A DNA stretch of 64,000 bases from Lasiodiplodia sp. COLG20 (lineage: Eukaryota; Ascomycota; Dothideomycetes; Botryosphaeriales; Botryosphaeriaceae), in assembly GCA_009801085.1 (NCBI GenBank), contig VNWV01000002.1, positions 3,348,001 to 3,412,000 of the forward strand, given 5' to 3'. Shown here piece after piece: positions 20,612 through 31,000 of this stretch. Positions within the stretch are counted from its first letter, which is position 1; the number at the start of each line of letters is the position of its first letter. The position numbers and the translations under genes are program-made. Below the pieces are notes generated by a model. That model was not told the origin of the DNA, searched no databases, and was given only the letters and a program-made list of their open reading frames with translations.

Positions 20612-20696
20612 ATGGGTGGTTGAAGCTATCATCCGGACGTGAATGTAGAATTATTAATGCCACATTTACGTCCGGATGATAGTTTCAAATGCCCAT
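20612..20696. repeat. Strong inverted repeat (27-bp arms, 15-nt loop)
   Basis: The arms at 20620-20646 and 20662-20688 are inverted copies with 25 of 27 positions matching; both contain CTATCATCCGGACGT or its complement. Pairing extends weakly outwards through ATGGG/CCCAT to 20612-20696. The size and near-perfect pairing suggest a MITE-like relic or a hairpin RNA precursor. No target-site duplication is obvious. Confidence 0.65.
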
Positions 20697-20851
20697 GGTA
20701 TGAGCGAAAAATACATTCACGCTAGCTGTCGGGCAGCTGCAATACCTTGCGTATTTCTGCAGATAGCTTGAGAAGTAGATCTACCAACCCCACCTGACAA
20801 AGCTTCATAGCACTTCTAATAGGGTTTTCTTCTCCCATCAGTCATGCATCT

Positions 20852-22078
20852 TTACCGTCTTGCCGTTCTCTCGCTCCAGTCTCGATTGTACAAGCCATGC
20901 TCTACCTCCCTCTCGTAACCTTTCCTCAAACCTAAGCCCCCTACCCCGCAATCCCTCGGTTCCTTCTCCTTTAAGCCATGCGGCTCTTCCGTCAATCTCG
21001 GCAAGACCTTCAATACGTTGTTCCGGCCAATGTCTACCAAATCTCTTGAACTGATGGGAACGTACTCGTCAAACCACACGCAACCATTGGGGATACTCTC
21101 ATAGGGATAGTCAATGGAAAACATGATGCTGTGCGCCCCAATCTCTTGCATGGCGCACAGCAGGGCCGGCGTCGAGAAGTGGCCGGACGTGGTGATGAAC
21201 AGCTGCGTGCCAAAGTAATCGCGAACGAGCCGGTCTTTGCGCATCGGCATGTCCGGGAATCGGGCGCGGTTGAGCTTGTGGTCGATGCGGTACAGATCGT
21301 ACGGGCTGTTGTTTTGCACATCAGCAAGATTCCTCCATACTCTTCATCAAAAAAAAAAAAAAGAAAAAGAAACTCACATATGCTCCCCCATATGCCCAAT
21401 CACAATCTTCAACCCGGGAAACCGATCCAACACGCCCGCACACACGATGCCCAGCACATGCACGCTGACGCGATTCGCGTACCCCAGCGCCGAGAACTCC
21501 AGCCACGGGCGGCCCTCCCACTCCTGCTCCCGCACCAGCGGCGTCGCCGCGCGCGGGTGCAGGTACACGGGGCAACCCAGCTCCTCGGCCACTTTCCAGA
21601 AGGCGTCGTACCGCGGCGCGTCGTAGAACAGCATCTGCTCGTTCCCATCCGCGTCCCGCACCGACTGGAAATCGTTCAACAGACACCCGACAAACACCTT
21701 CTTCTTCTCCCAACACCGCCGCAGCTCCTCCGCCGCCTCGGCTGGGTCGTACATGCTGAGCGCCGCGAAGGCGGCGAAGCGGTGCGGGGGAGCTTGGGAA
21801 ACGGCGTCCGCGAGCGCGTCGTTGGCCCGCCGCGCGAGGGCGGCGGCGGCGGCCGGGTCGGCGACGCCTTGGGCGCCGGGCGAGGTGTGCGAGAGCACCA
21901 TCAGGTCGACGCCGTTGGCGTCCATCTGCGTGAGGCGCGTGCCTGAGACGTCGAGGAGCGCAGAGTGCAGGCCGCCGCTGCCGCCGATGACGCCGGGTGG
22001 CGCGAGCGTGGAGGGATCGTAGTGCGTGAAGGACTCGGGGATGGCCCAGGCTTCCTCGAGGGCAATTTTGCCGTGCAT
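20852..22078 (-). CDS. Amidohydrolase-2 family decarboxylase (2,3-dihydroxybenzoate / resorcylate decarboxylase-like)
   Basis: Two exons, 22078-21378 and 21305-20852, with a 72-bp intron (GTGAGT donor, AACAG acceptor), give 384 aa. The N-terminus MHGKIALEEAW has the Glu8 metal ligand of this family. YLHPR (His about 174) and FSIDYPYES (Asp about 299) supply the other catalytic and metal-binding residues. The split GHMGEHI-PYDLYRIDH region matches the usual helix across the splice site. Such enzymes remove CO2 non-oxidatively from 2,3-dihydroxybenzoate, gamma-resorcylate, orsellinate or salicylate in the cytosol; the substrate cannot be fixed from sequence. The C-terminus runs about 45 residues beyond the usual end after NVLKVL, which may mean a missed intron or a real extension. 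It sits as a normal gene inside an otherwise accessory region. Confidence 0.87.
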
Positions 22079-22209
22079 GGTGTGATAAAGGATGGTGGGA
22101 AGGTGTTTTTGTGGAGGGTTGGTGCTGAGGGAGCAAAATTTTGGGAAGTGATGCCGGGGAGCGTCGGGATGTTTGAAAGTGAAGTAAGGAAGGCGGAAGA
22201 CTTCGGCAT

Positions 22210-22930
22210 TTAAGGTCGCATACCCGCCGCCAGCTGCCGAGATACATATTCGTGCATGGAGCATGGATTTTGTATTTGCCAGATCTGGAAAAATTCTAGG
22301 CGGGGTGATTGGTGAAGTTGAGTGTCGACACGGGTGGTAGGCGCAGGGGTTGCGATACCCCGCGTGCGGGGTGATACCTCAATGGGAGATCGATCACCTT
22401 CACAGAATTGCAGGGCTTCCCATTTTTGCAAGTACACCTAGTTTATCAAACGGCCGTGACGATCGATGAAGCTTGTAGAAATCTTGAGTCTGCATCGGAC
22501 GTCAACAGGGCTGTTATGCGAACTGTACTGGATCTGTACTCACCTCGTATCCTTGCAGAAGATCGACCTTACCGACAGCGTTTGACGTCATTTGATTGTC
22601 TTGAATAACTCCTCGTGCACGGTTTTGGTCCTCTGGAGGCCAGACGTTCGGGTTCGTAGTGGTGTAAGTGAAAGGCATTTTCACGGTCTGTAGCATTATG
22701 CTGCCTGACTTGTTCCATACTGCACCACAACCGATGGGACACTCATACAGCGACCACACCTCATGTGACAACTGACTTTTCATATCCACCAAATGGATGC
22801 CTCGATGGACCAGGATCGCTTCTCCATAATAGAGAAATTCGTCGTACAACGGGTGGGGTTCTCCAAGCTGAGAATTCGGGATTGGCGTCGGAAGTAGAGA
22901 TTCTCCCGAAGCTCCTCCCGTTGGGCTCAT
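22210..22930 (-). CDS. Paralogue of the CGAVW C-terminal domain of the endonuclease-like gene
   Basis: Exons 22930-22544 and 22437-22210 join in frame across a 106-bp GTGAGT...CTAG intron, giving 204 aa from the first ATG. The frame stays open upstream to about 23323 without an ATG, so earlier exons or decay are likely. The domain has HPL, then YYG, a His-Arg strand, and YECPIGCGAVW. The broken gene at 17345-19266 has HPL, YDG and ECAVGCGAVW with nearly the same spacing, plus a later VRAVIKHM versus ARGVIQDN match. I conclude that the two are homologous. The His-Cys box is absent here. Function is unknown; the CxxxCG pattern suggests metal binding. The stop lies only 131 bp upstream of the decarboxylase ATG on the same strand. 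Confidence 0.45.
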
Positions 22931-24516
22931 CGTGACTTTGTCGTTGTCGAATCCCGGAATGGATTGACAAGACACTCCGAGCTCCTCCTTGCTCTGCCGC
23001 GCGGTCGGTTGAATGTCAGAAGCTTCGCGGGAGACTCCATCTCGTCGTCGTTCATTGGAATAGTACTGGACGCGGTTTGGGCGGCCGTACCTCGATATCT
23101 TTCCGGCTTCACGTTTCGGAAGCTGACCGATCCGACGTTGGCTCCGAGAAATTAGTCTATGTCGTTCGCACTTGCTTCTCCGCGGCGTCGGATGAGGGTG
23201 TTGTAGCGGCGGTACGTGCTGTAAATGCGGGCATGGTCGGCTTTGGGGGGTATGCAGAGGAGTTGAGAAAGTTCGGAGTGTCCTGGTGGGGTTCTTTCCA
23301 AAGTTCGGGTCGTGCTGAGGCAACGACCCTCCACGCCGGCTGCAAAGGGAAAGTACCCTCGCCGAGGCGATCTGGTCGGCGAAGACGAAACAGAATGAAC
23401 CGACCGGAGAACTCGAAGTGTCTCAAGGATCTTCTAATAGATAATTCGACAAGGTTCCCACTACACGAAATTCGACAGGGGAAATCCCACAAAAACCGCC
23501 AACAGGAACGCTCACCACGACTTCTCGGCTGGGAACTTCTCATCCGTTATGTCCCGAATTTGTGTACGACGGATAATCGATCATCGTATACAAACGTATC
23601 CGACTAGTGGATGGCAAAGGCGGTTTGTCAACGAATGGATTTACGATATACGGATGCCCGCTCGGATGTAGGGCAATCTAGATGAAGAAATTCTATATAA
23701 TAATAAATAAGAATGATGGAGCGGAGGGTATCTGTCTACGAGAACAAAGAAAAGGTATTGCAGATCGTCAGTGTTCTACCCAGCACCCACCAAGTGCAAT
23801 CAGTCAGCCAACAACAAGTATTTGGCCGGCCCATACGTGTTGTGTGGCCACCAAGCCCCCCTGGTGGGTTTATTAAGTGTTGTTGGCCGACAAAATACGT
23901 GTAGCTTGGTTAATGCAAAGTTGAAGAGGGCTATACTTGATGTACTCGTCTTTCTAAAAGCTAGATAGAAGCGAACGTTGTCTCCGTTCCTTAAATAATC
24001 TAGTGGCATGGTAGTTGACAGCACGAAGGATTCTACATCCAGGAACTCAAGAAAGCTCCCCCACGATGCTTAGCACGCCCCATTCTCCCTGCATGGAAAC
24101 ACACTGAATCATTGCGGTGTGTTTTACTCAAGTCTGCTTGCCTGGGCAGCTTATTCCGAGGTGGTGTGCTGAGGTAGCCGCTTATGGCAGGTGCCGCATG
24201 CACACGAGCCTCATAGAGGGACCGGAGCTGCCTCCTTTTATCCGTCTCTGAGGATCATCGTATAAGAAGACCAATCAACGTTCACCGTTTCTGTCAGTCG
24301 ACCGTCTGTAACACACTACCTGCGAAATCTCTAATTAGCCAGTACCTTCGGTACCGTTGTAGCATGAACTACCTATACCAAGCCTTGGCCATAGAACCAG
24401 CATGATTCGGGGATCTGGAGAGGTTTTAAGAAGCGCATCTGCCCTTCTGAATACCCCGTCCTGCGGCTGCGTTTCAACATCCTTCCCAGATTACACTTCA
24501 CGTGAAATCATCCATC
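22931..24516. other. Accessory spacer with decayed coding-like sequence
   Basis: The part next to the paralogue (to about 23323) has overlapping minus-strand open frames that could be upstream exons or a decayed 5' end of that gene. From 23400 to 24516 I see no gene, RNA or clear repeat. The sequence is AT-rich around 23690-23710. Confidence 0.4.
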
Positions 24517-24947
24517 ATGCTTATTCAGACCGTCCTCCTTACGCTGCTGCCCGCTCTGTCGCTGGCTGCACCATCTGCAGACCTTTCGACCCGACAGGAT
24601 GAGTTGAAGACGTGCTGTTTCACCACGAGCGTAAGCGTCCTATGATGGAAGTTTCAGCGGGAGTGATATACGTATTGACACACGCTTTCCACCAAAGAAC
24701 ATCAACAAGCCTATCTTCATTACCACCGGCGACGGCGACTTCCTCGACACGCTCAAGTGGTGCTTCTTGAACGTCAAGCGGTGAGTTTACAGCGTTCCAT
24801 GGACCGAGAAGAGAGCTTTGGTTGCTGAGTGTGCATAAAAGTGACCCTACCGACTCCAACAACTGCTCCAAGGCTTCCGCACACATTTCGTCGGGTTACT
24901 GCAGCTCGGACGAAGTGGCCGAAGTCATCGAGTGCCCGGCCAATTAA
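24517..24947 (+). CDS. Small secreted cysteine-rich protein (effector-like candidate)
   Basis: Three exons, 24517-24630, 24698-24780 and 24842-24947, give 100 aa. Introns of 67 and 61 bp have GTAAGC and GTGAGT donors and AG acceptors, and the frame closes exactly. Residues 1-17 are a typical signal peptide (LIQTVLLTLLPALSLA). The mature part of about 80 residues holds six cysteines: a CC pair at 33-34, then C60, C74, C86 and C97. It has no transmembrane segment and no recognised domain. Its size, secretion signal and even cysteine number fit the broad class of fungal small secreted proteins, some of which act on plant hosts; that role is inference. It lies at the border of the accessory, gene-poor stretch. 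None of its exons is long enough to stand out as an open frame. Confidence 0.7.
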
Positions 24948-27880
24948 AACTGTCGTGAAGTGATTGCTTTATATGGCAGGAGAGTAAAACTTGACTTCAG
25001 CACTCTGACATCATCTGTACATACTTCAATGCACCATTTGTAAATTGCAAGGGATACCTTGAGGACCCCATTATCGGGGTGGTTTTCGAGAACGATACCC
25101 GTTGGCGCTTATCGAGTGGCGGTTGTGAGATGACGTGTGTGAATGCATGCATGCAAGTACGCGAGTACGAGTTGGTGACAGGGAAAGACCATGTACGACA
25201 TCAGTGTAGCGCACGAGGGGGAAACGAGTTCCGATCAGAGCGTCCGGGCCAGATCGGTTCGGTAGTTGAGGGCGGCCGCTCGGTTGGTGACACGTGGGGA
25301 GATAGAGAGTCGGGTGGCTGCAGGAAGCACGGTAGTGGATAAGGACTGGTCAGCAGTCGATAACATGTGCAACACGGGGATCTGGCGTTGCGGATGCATG
25401 GATGAGTGGATAACCGAAAGTGAGGCTTGGGAAAGGGGAGGTGGTTGGTGTTTTCTTGCCTCGTTCGTTCGGATTTGGAGGGGTGCAGTCGGATCTCGGC
25501 GGCTCCTCGCCTGGATGCGCTCGCCCGTGAGGCTCCGTTGGGTTTCTGTGGATCATGCATTGCTGATCTGGCGGGGAGGGAGCTAATGCAGGTACAAGTG
25601 GCCGCGCACACCAGCCAATGGGGCGAGGAGGCGTGGACGAATGATCTACGCAGCCCACTCCTCCGGGTACGTACTACGTGGCTGCGGCATTCGCAAGCGG
25701 AGGCACCGCCTCACACAGGGCGATAAGGGGAGTGGAATTGAAGGCACGTAAGCCGTGTCAAAGCTGCGCCTCGCCTCTGCGAGCAGCATGATCGGGGAAG
25801 CCGGGCGGGAGGACGCTTACGTGCAGAATCATGTGCGGAGTGGTTCGAGTGGCACGGTGCTCCCCGGCTAGCGAAAAGGAGTGCGAGTCGAGGATGGGGG
25901 CCGCGGATCCTTTGCGCCAAGTATCTCAGTTGGGCGTGTCTAAGTGTTTTTTTGGCTTGTGGATGTGCGCCGCCTCGAAGGTACCTTTCGGGCCTGCCGT
26001 TCCTTCCGGAAACGCCAGCGCCGCAACGAGCGATTCAATGGCAGGTGGCGTGAAGGATGACGGAAGCTTCGACCGGTCAACGTGGAGAGGAGAGAGTTTA
26101 GGTGTCTTTTCGGTTTCGGCGAGGCGTGCAGTGCTCTGACTTGCAACTCAAACTCTGCTCGTAGCGATTGCTTGCCTCGTTTTTGTTTCTGGTAGGGCTG
26201 ACATGTGCGCAGTGCAGCCATCGCCAATCTCAACCAAACGGACTGTGACGTGCGGAATTCCGCGGGTCCGATATCTTGAGACGTGACGTCTCCTTCCCCT
26301 CTTGGCCCGTCCGCAGGCAATGACGTTGGCTATTGTTTTAGGGTTGTTCGAGGGGAAAGCGCGAGCCACGCTGCATCCCGCTCGGCACCCCCTGGCATCT
26401 CGAGGCTTATAGGGCTGTCCGCAATCCCGGTCATGCCATCGCCCATTTGGCTGATGCATGCCGCCTTCTCGATCCCCGCGTGCGCGCGATCTGAGCCACA
26501 CGCTAAGCAAGCGCTCCCGACCTTCCGCGACAACGACGGCGTGGGGAGGGCTGCCAAAAAGAAAAGTAAGCATTGTTTAGCATTCCTGCCTTTGCCAACT
26601 CTGCACCGCCGTGTTGCCCGATCGGGAAGCCTGGAGCCGACGTGGGCGTGAGGTCTGCTCACACTTGCTCTCCATGACGCCGTGCGCGGCAACACGGCAG
26701 CGCCGGCTTGTGCGCCTGGTCGGTTCACCAGCCCGCTGCCGCGCAAGTATTTGTGTCGCTACGGCCAAGGAGCGGTGTGTAAGGAGCCTGGGATTGGAAT
26801 CTTCAGCACACGATGCTCCCGGATCGCCATCCGAGGGGTTGATGCGTGTGCAACACAACCGTCGGCCGCCCTTCCGCGACGGCCCTTTTTCCCTGTGAAA
26901 CGCAAGTCTGAGACGCGTGGGGTGAGCGGTGAAAGCATGGTGCCTCCCTGCGGCAAGTGTCAATACGACGTCGAGAATGCCCCGAACGTTGAGCGAGCCG
27001 GATGAGCACATTTGCGGAACGGAAGGATCGTGCGGGTGGAAGCGTGGGAAGTGGAGCGCGGGGGTTGGCTCAGCTGCAGATGGAGTAGCGCGGGCGTGGG
27101 CGCGGGCGAGTACATGGCAGTCACGAGAGCAGTTGATGGGAGATGCTGTGCTTGCTTCTTAACGTGATACATTACTCATTACCAAAACTGGAATAGAACA
27201 TGCTGGGGTTTGGTAGAGCTGATGAGGCGCGAAAGGTGCTTGCGCGTGCGCTGAGATCTTTGTTGTATAGCCGTCTGAAAAGAAAATGCCATGCCAAGAT
27301 AAGAAAAGGAAAAGAGAAAACAAAAATAGGCTCGCGAGATTGGCGGCGAGGGCTGAGACAAGTTTGAGAGCAAGCGGAAAGGGGCGGGATCGCAGCCAAC
27401 CCGTTCAGGCCAATCTTGAATCATGCAAGCCACGCCAAAGTCAGGTACGCCAGAAGTATTTTTGCAAAATCGCCCAAGCCCATTCGCCAACGCGTGCATA
27501 AAACCCCTGTCCGGTCTAGGATATCGAGCGCCGTGCCAGAAGTCAAGTAGATTGCTTTTTGTCGCAGGTGGAAAAAAAGAAGCAGATGGAAGCCGTAAGG
27601 AACAGATCTGAGCCCGTCTGTGCGCCGGACGGGCCCCCGGAGCAGCCGATTGTGCCGCTGAGGGCGAGGATTGGACGCTGAGGAAATTGGGAGTGAGGCG
27701 GCGCGCGTTTTGTTTGCTCTCCCATGTGCGAGTGGATCTCGGCAGGGCTCTAGATCCCTGCGATGGACCGGTGCAGATCGTCTCGACCGTAGGCCCGGTT
27801 TAGCGAGCCCCCAGCCTGTCTGTCGACGTCAACACCAAAATTGCAGGACTGCCCGCAGTCGTCCCAGAGCCGCGTGACGC
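24948..27880. other. Gene-poor GC-rich region (2.9 kb)
   Basis: Open frames of 60-145 codons occur on both strands and overlap one another, as expected by chance in GC-rich DNA. None has a motif, a signal peptide or plausible splice partners. No RNA gene is seen. Confidence 0.45.
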
Positions 27881-28045
27881 TTACGCCTTGCTCGAGCACG
27901 GCCGGCACGTCTTGAGCTTGCAGCGCTGGCACTCGAAGATGAACCAATGCGGCCCGGAGTGGCACAGGTTGCAGATCCAGTGGATGAGCGAGTTGTCCGA
28001 CTTGACCATCTTGAACGAGTGCTCGCAGTTTCCGGAGACAGCCAT
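27881..28045 (-). CDS. 54-residue CxxC zinc-binding-type small protein
   Basis: A single exon starts at the ATG at 28045. The sequence has an N-terminal NCEH, then three CxxC pairs in CNLC, CQRC and CRPC within a compact WICNLCHSGPHW...FECQRCKLKTCRPC core. With the nearby His residues this can bind two zinc ions. I recall similar tiny conserved proteins in other filamentous ascomycetes, with the KLKTCRPC end most constant; their function is unknown. The frame is open further upstream, but the ATG at 28045 (GCCATG on the coding strand's reverse) gives the domain-sized product and is preceded by a C/T-rich leader. Confidence 0.65.
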   Translation of the reverse strand: MAVSGNCEHSFKMVKSDNSLIHWICNLCHSGPHWFIFECQRCKLKTCRPCSSKA

Positions 28046-31000
28046 GGTAGATGGAGAGAAAGGTGGGAGTGGTGTGGTTCTTGCGGGAGGGAGCAGCGCG
28101 GATTTAAGTAACTGGAAGGAGCTGTGACGTCGACAATCAGCGCAGGGTCCGGGACGCTGCTGACTCTGGGGACTCACAGGAGGGAGCAAAGGACAGCTGT
28201 AAATTCGCCGATTCGACGAAGGCGTGGGTCGAGGAAGGGGATCTGATCTCCGATGATGGCAGATCTCCAGGGCGCCGGCAGGCGTCTTATAGTGAGGTCG
28301 TCTGGGCCGTGCTGTTGCGGAATGCTCCAACTGAGTCGACGATGGGTCGCTTTCGGACAGGCGGTGGACAGATCTGGGAACAGATACACGCCCGTAACAC
28401 GATGGAGTTGGAGCTCTGCGACCCTATATCAAAAGGCGGCGCGCCCGAAGTGGCATGGGCGTGGAAGCTTGTCAGACTAGGGCGTCGTGGCCCGCAACCG
28501 CGGCCATGGGTTGCAATTCCAGGTAGCTGATCCTTGTTGCAAAGGAATGCGGGCTCATTCTTGGGCGGTGCGGACGTGTCACATCGTCGCCGCCGTTGAG
28601 CGCAAAGCGGAATTCCTGACGACCTGGTTGCGCGACCTGAGACAAGGCTCTGCGGTGCGATGGCCCGCCAGCGCCGGCCAATGCGCGGCGACAGGGCCGT
28701 TCCAAGCCCCTGGTCAGCGGGCCAGAGGGCTGAGGCCGGTATTTCGAGAGAGAGGGCAGCTCAGTGCCCCGCGCCGCCTGCTGGCGCCAGCGAAAACACA
28801 GCCGCCCGGCGCTCGCCGGCTCAGAGCGCGCCAGCATGGCCCCCGCCGCGCGCGCTGCCGCTTCAGGCCGCTGACGCAGCGACTCCTGTGCCCGCAATCC
28901 GTTGCGGTATGTCCTCCAGCACCGCGGTGGGCGTCGCCGCGGAGGGAAGCTGCGGCGGCTCGAACAGGCCCCGTGCAGCGCGCCACCGACGCCGTTTGCG
29001 CGGCATCCAGGCCCGCGGGTCCAGCCTGGCATGTACCGTCGATCCACCATCGCTGCCCGTCCTCACCACCACCGCGCGCCTCACCACGAATCCCACCCAC
29101 GCCGCGAGCCCGCCGCTCCAGCAAGCGCCGCCCGCCCTGCCGTGCGTCTGCCGCTGTCTTATTGGTTTCAAGGCCGAAGAAACGTGCCTAACCATGCTCC
29201 CGCGCCAACCCCGTCGGCCACAAGATCTCCAGGGATCGATCTACCTGCAGGATCCTGCGCGAAACCCGGTTGCTGGCGACCTCCATCAGGAACACCTCGA
29301 TGTCTGACCCGCTCCGCCCTGGCGACCGACGGCAAGCCCTCCAACTGGCCCGCCGCCCTGCACCAACGCCAGGGCGCGCGGATCCTCCCGCCTGATTGAC
29401 TCCATCGTACGCCCAAATGCGACCTGTCGGCTCCCTATCGTGAGAGCTGGCCCGGTTTCTGACTCCCTTCGAGAATATTCCACCCTGTGTCAGCACCCTC
29501 ATCCCTCGATGGACCCTCATTTCTTTGACATCCGGCCACTCCTGGAAACCGCCCATCGTGCTCGTGGCACCCGCAACCGTGTCGCATTCCGCCATTTTGA
29601 CTCGCCCGCGCGCCCTTGCCAGACTCGACCTGCCCAAAGAGGGCGCCGGGCTGCGAAGGCCTTCCCGTTTGGTCACCTCTCGTCTGCTTTGGGCCGACTA
29701 CACCCTGTCTCATACAAGCTGTGTCCGGGGAGCGCCGCGTCCCACTAACCGGGACGACACCAGAGGGTAGCATTCCTGGAGATCTCTGAGATATTACACC
29801 GATCCGCAAGAGCAAGGGTCCCGGCAATGACGCGCAGAAGCGGTGGATGTCGGCCCGCCGCCTCACAACCCTGCCCGCATTCCCGCCCCGTCGCTTCTGC
29901 ATACGTCGTACCGAGATTGATTGTGCGCTTCCGATCTGGTGTTACTGCATAAGCGAGCGAAGGAGCAAAAGCCTCCGGCACCAGGGGAAGCGCGCACTGT
30001 CCTACCGCCTTCCCTGGGAAATCGATCGCCCCAGCCCAACTCGATGCCAAACCGGCCCCCGTCGATGCTGTTTCGCGGATGCCCGGCTCATCCCACCGAT
30101 CCCAGGTCAACGGTCACGGCCTGATGTTTTCTTTCTTCGCCGCACAGTGCTGCGCCCCCTCGCCTGGTACCGTAGCTTTTGGCGGTGTGTGCAATTAACA
30201 ATGTCGTCGCTGCTTTCGCGTCTCTGCAGCTTCTTCGTATTCCCTCGCCAATTGACAATAGCCTTGTACCTGGCGCTCAGCCTCACCCTCAGCTGACATG
30301 CTCCTGCGAGAAAAACAAAGCGCCTTCGATTTTTGTTTTTCAGAAACACCTTGCTTTGCGTATGCAATGCAAAAAGAGAAGGAAAAATAAAGGGTACGCG
30401 GGTTTCAGGCCTTGGTTCCGCCGATGGCTTCCCGGATGACATGTCCAGGAACCCGGCAACCAGGTCTTTGTCCCGGCTCGTCAAACAACCCATTGTCCTG
30501 ATTATATCGCAAGTCAGTACAAAGTTCTGACGGCCGGTGTGACACTGCCTCACCGACTCTATTCGCACTGCTCAATCGGAGAATTAACAGGACGCCATGG
30601 CTTCGCCATCCGCGCCACGGTGAGGAGTCAATGGCAGTACAGACATCGTTTGGACGCCCCGTCTCCCAACGTTCCATAATTGCCCCGTCTTAATCTCCTA
30701 ACCGGGTCTGTGGATTTTCTGAGCCCCTCCTTCTCCGCCGCTTTGGTCTGACATCTGCCGTGCCACTGCCGCTATGTCCGGGTACTCCGACAGGCAACGC
30801 GTCGCCTTGCGTTGCACTTGGGCTTGCGCCCAACAAATAGTCTTTGTGAGTGACTGCAACGCGTACGTAGCCTCATGACCAGCATCACATCGAAAAGGAC
30901 GTAACAAAGGCGGAATTGCCAATGAATTCGGTGGTGGGTGCCGTTGCATGACCATTCACCAGAACATGTCAGCACACTTAATCGATCATGCAGGTACCTG

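Noticed and set aside
28487..29676. Several long open frames on both strands in GC-rich DNA
   Set aside because: They overlap each other, have Arg/Pro/Ala-biased random composition and show no motif or splice partners.
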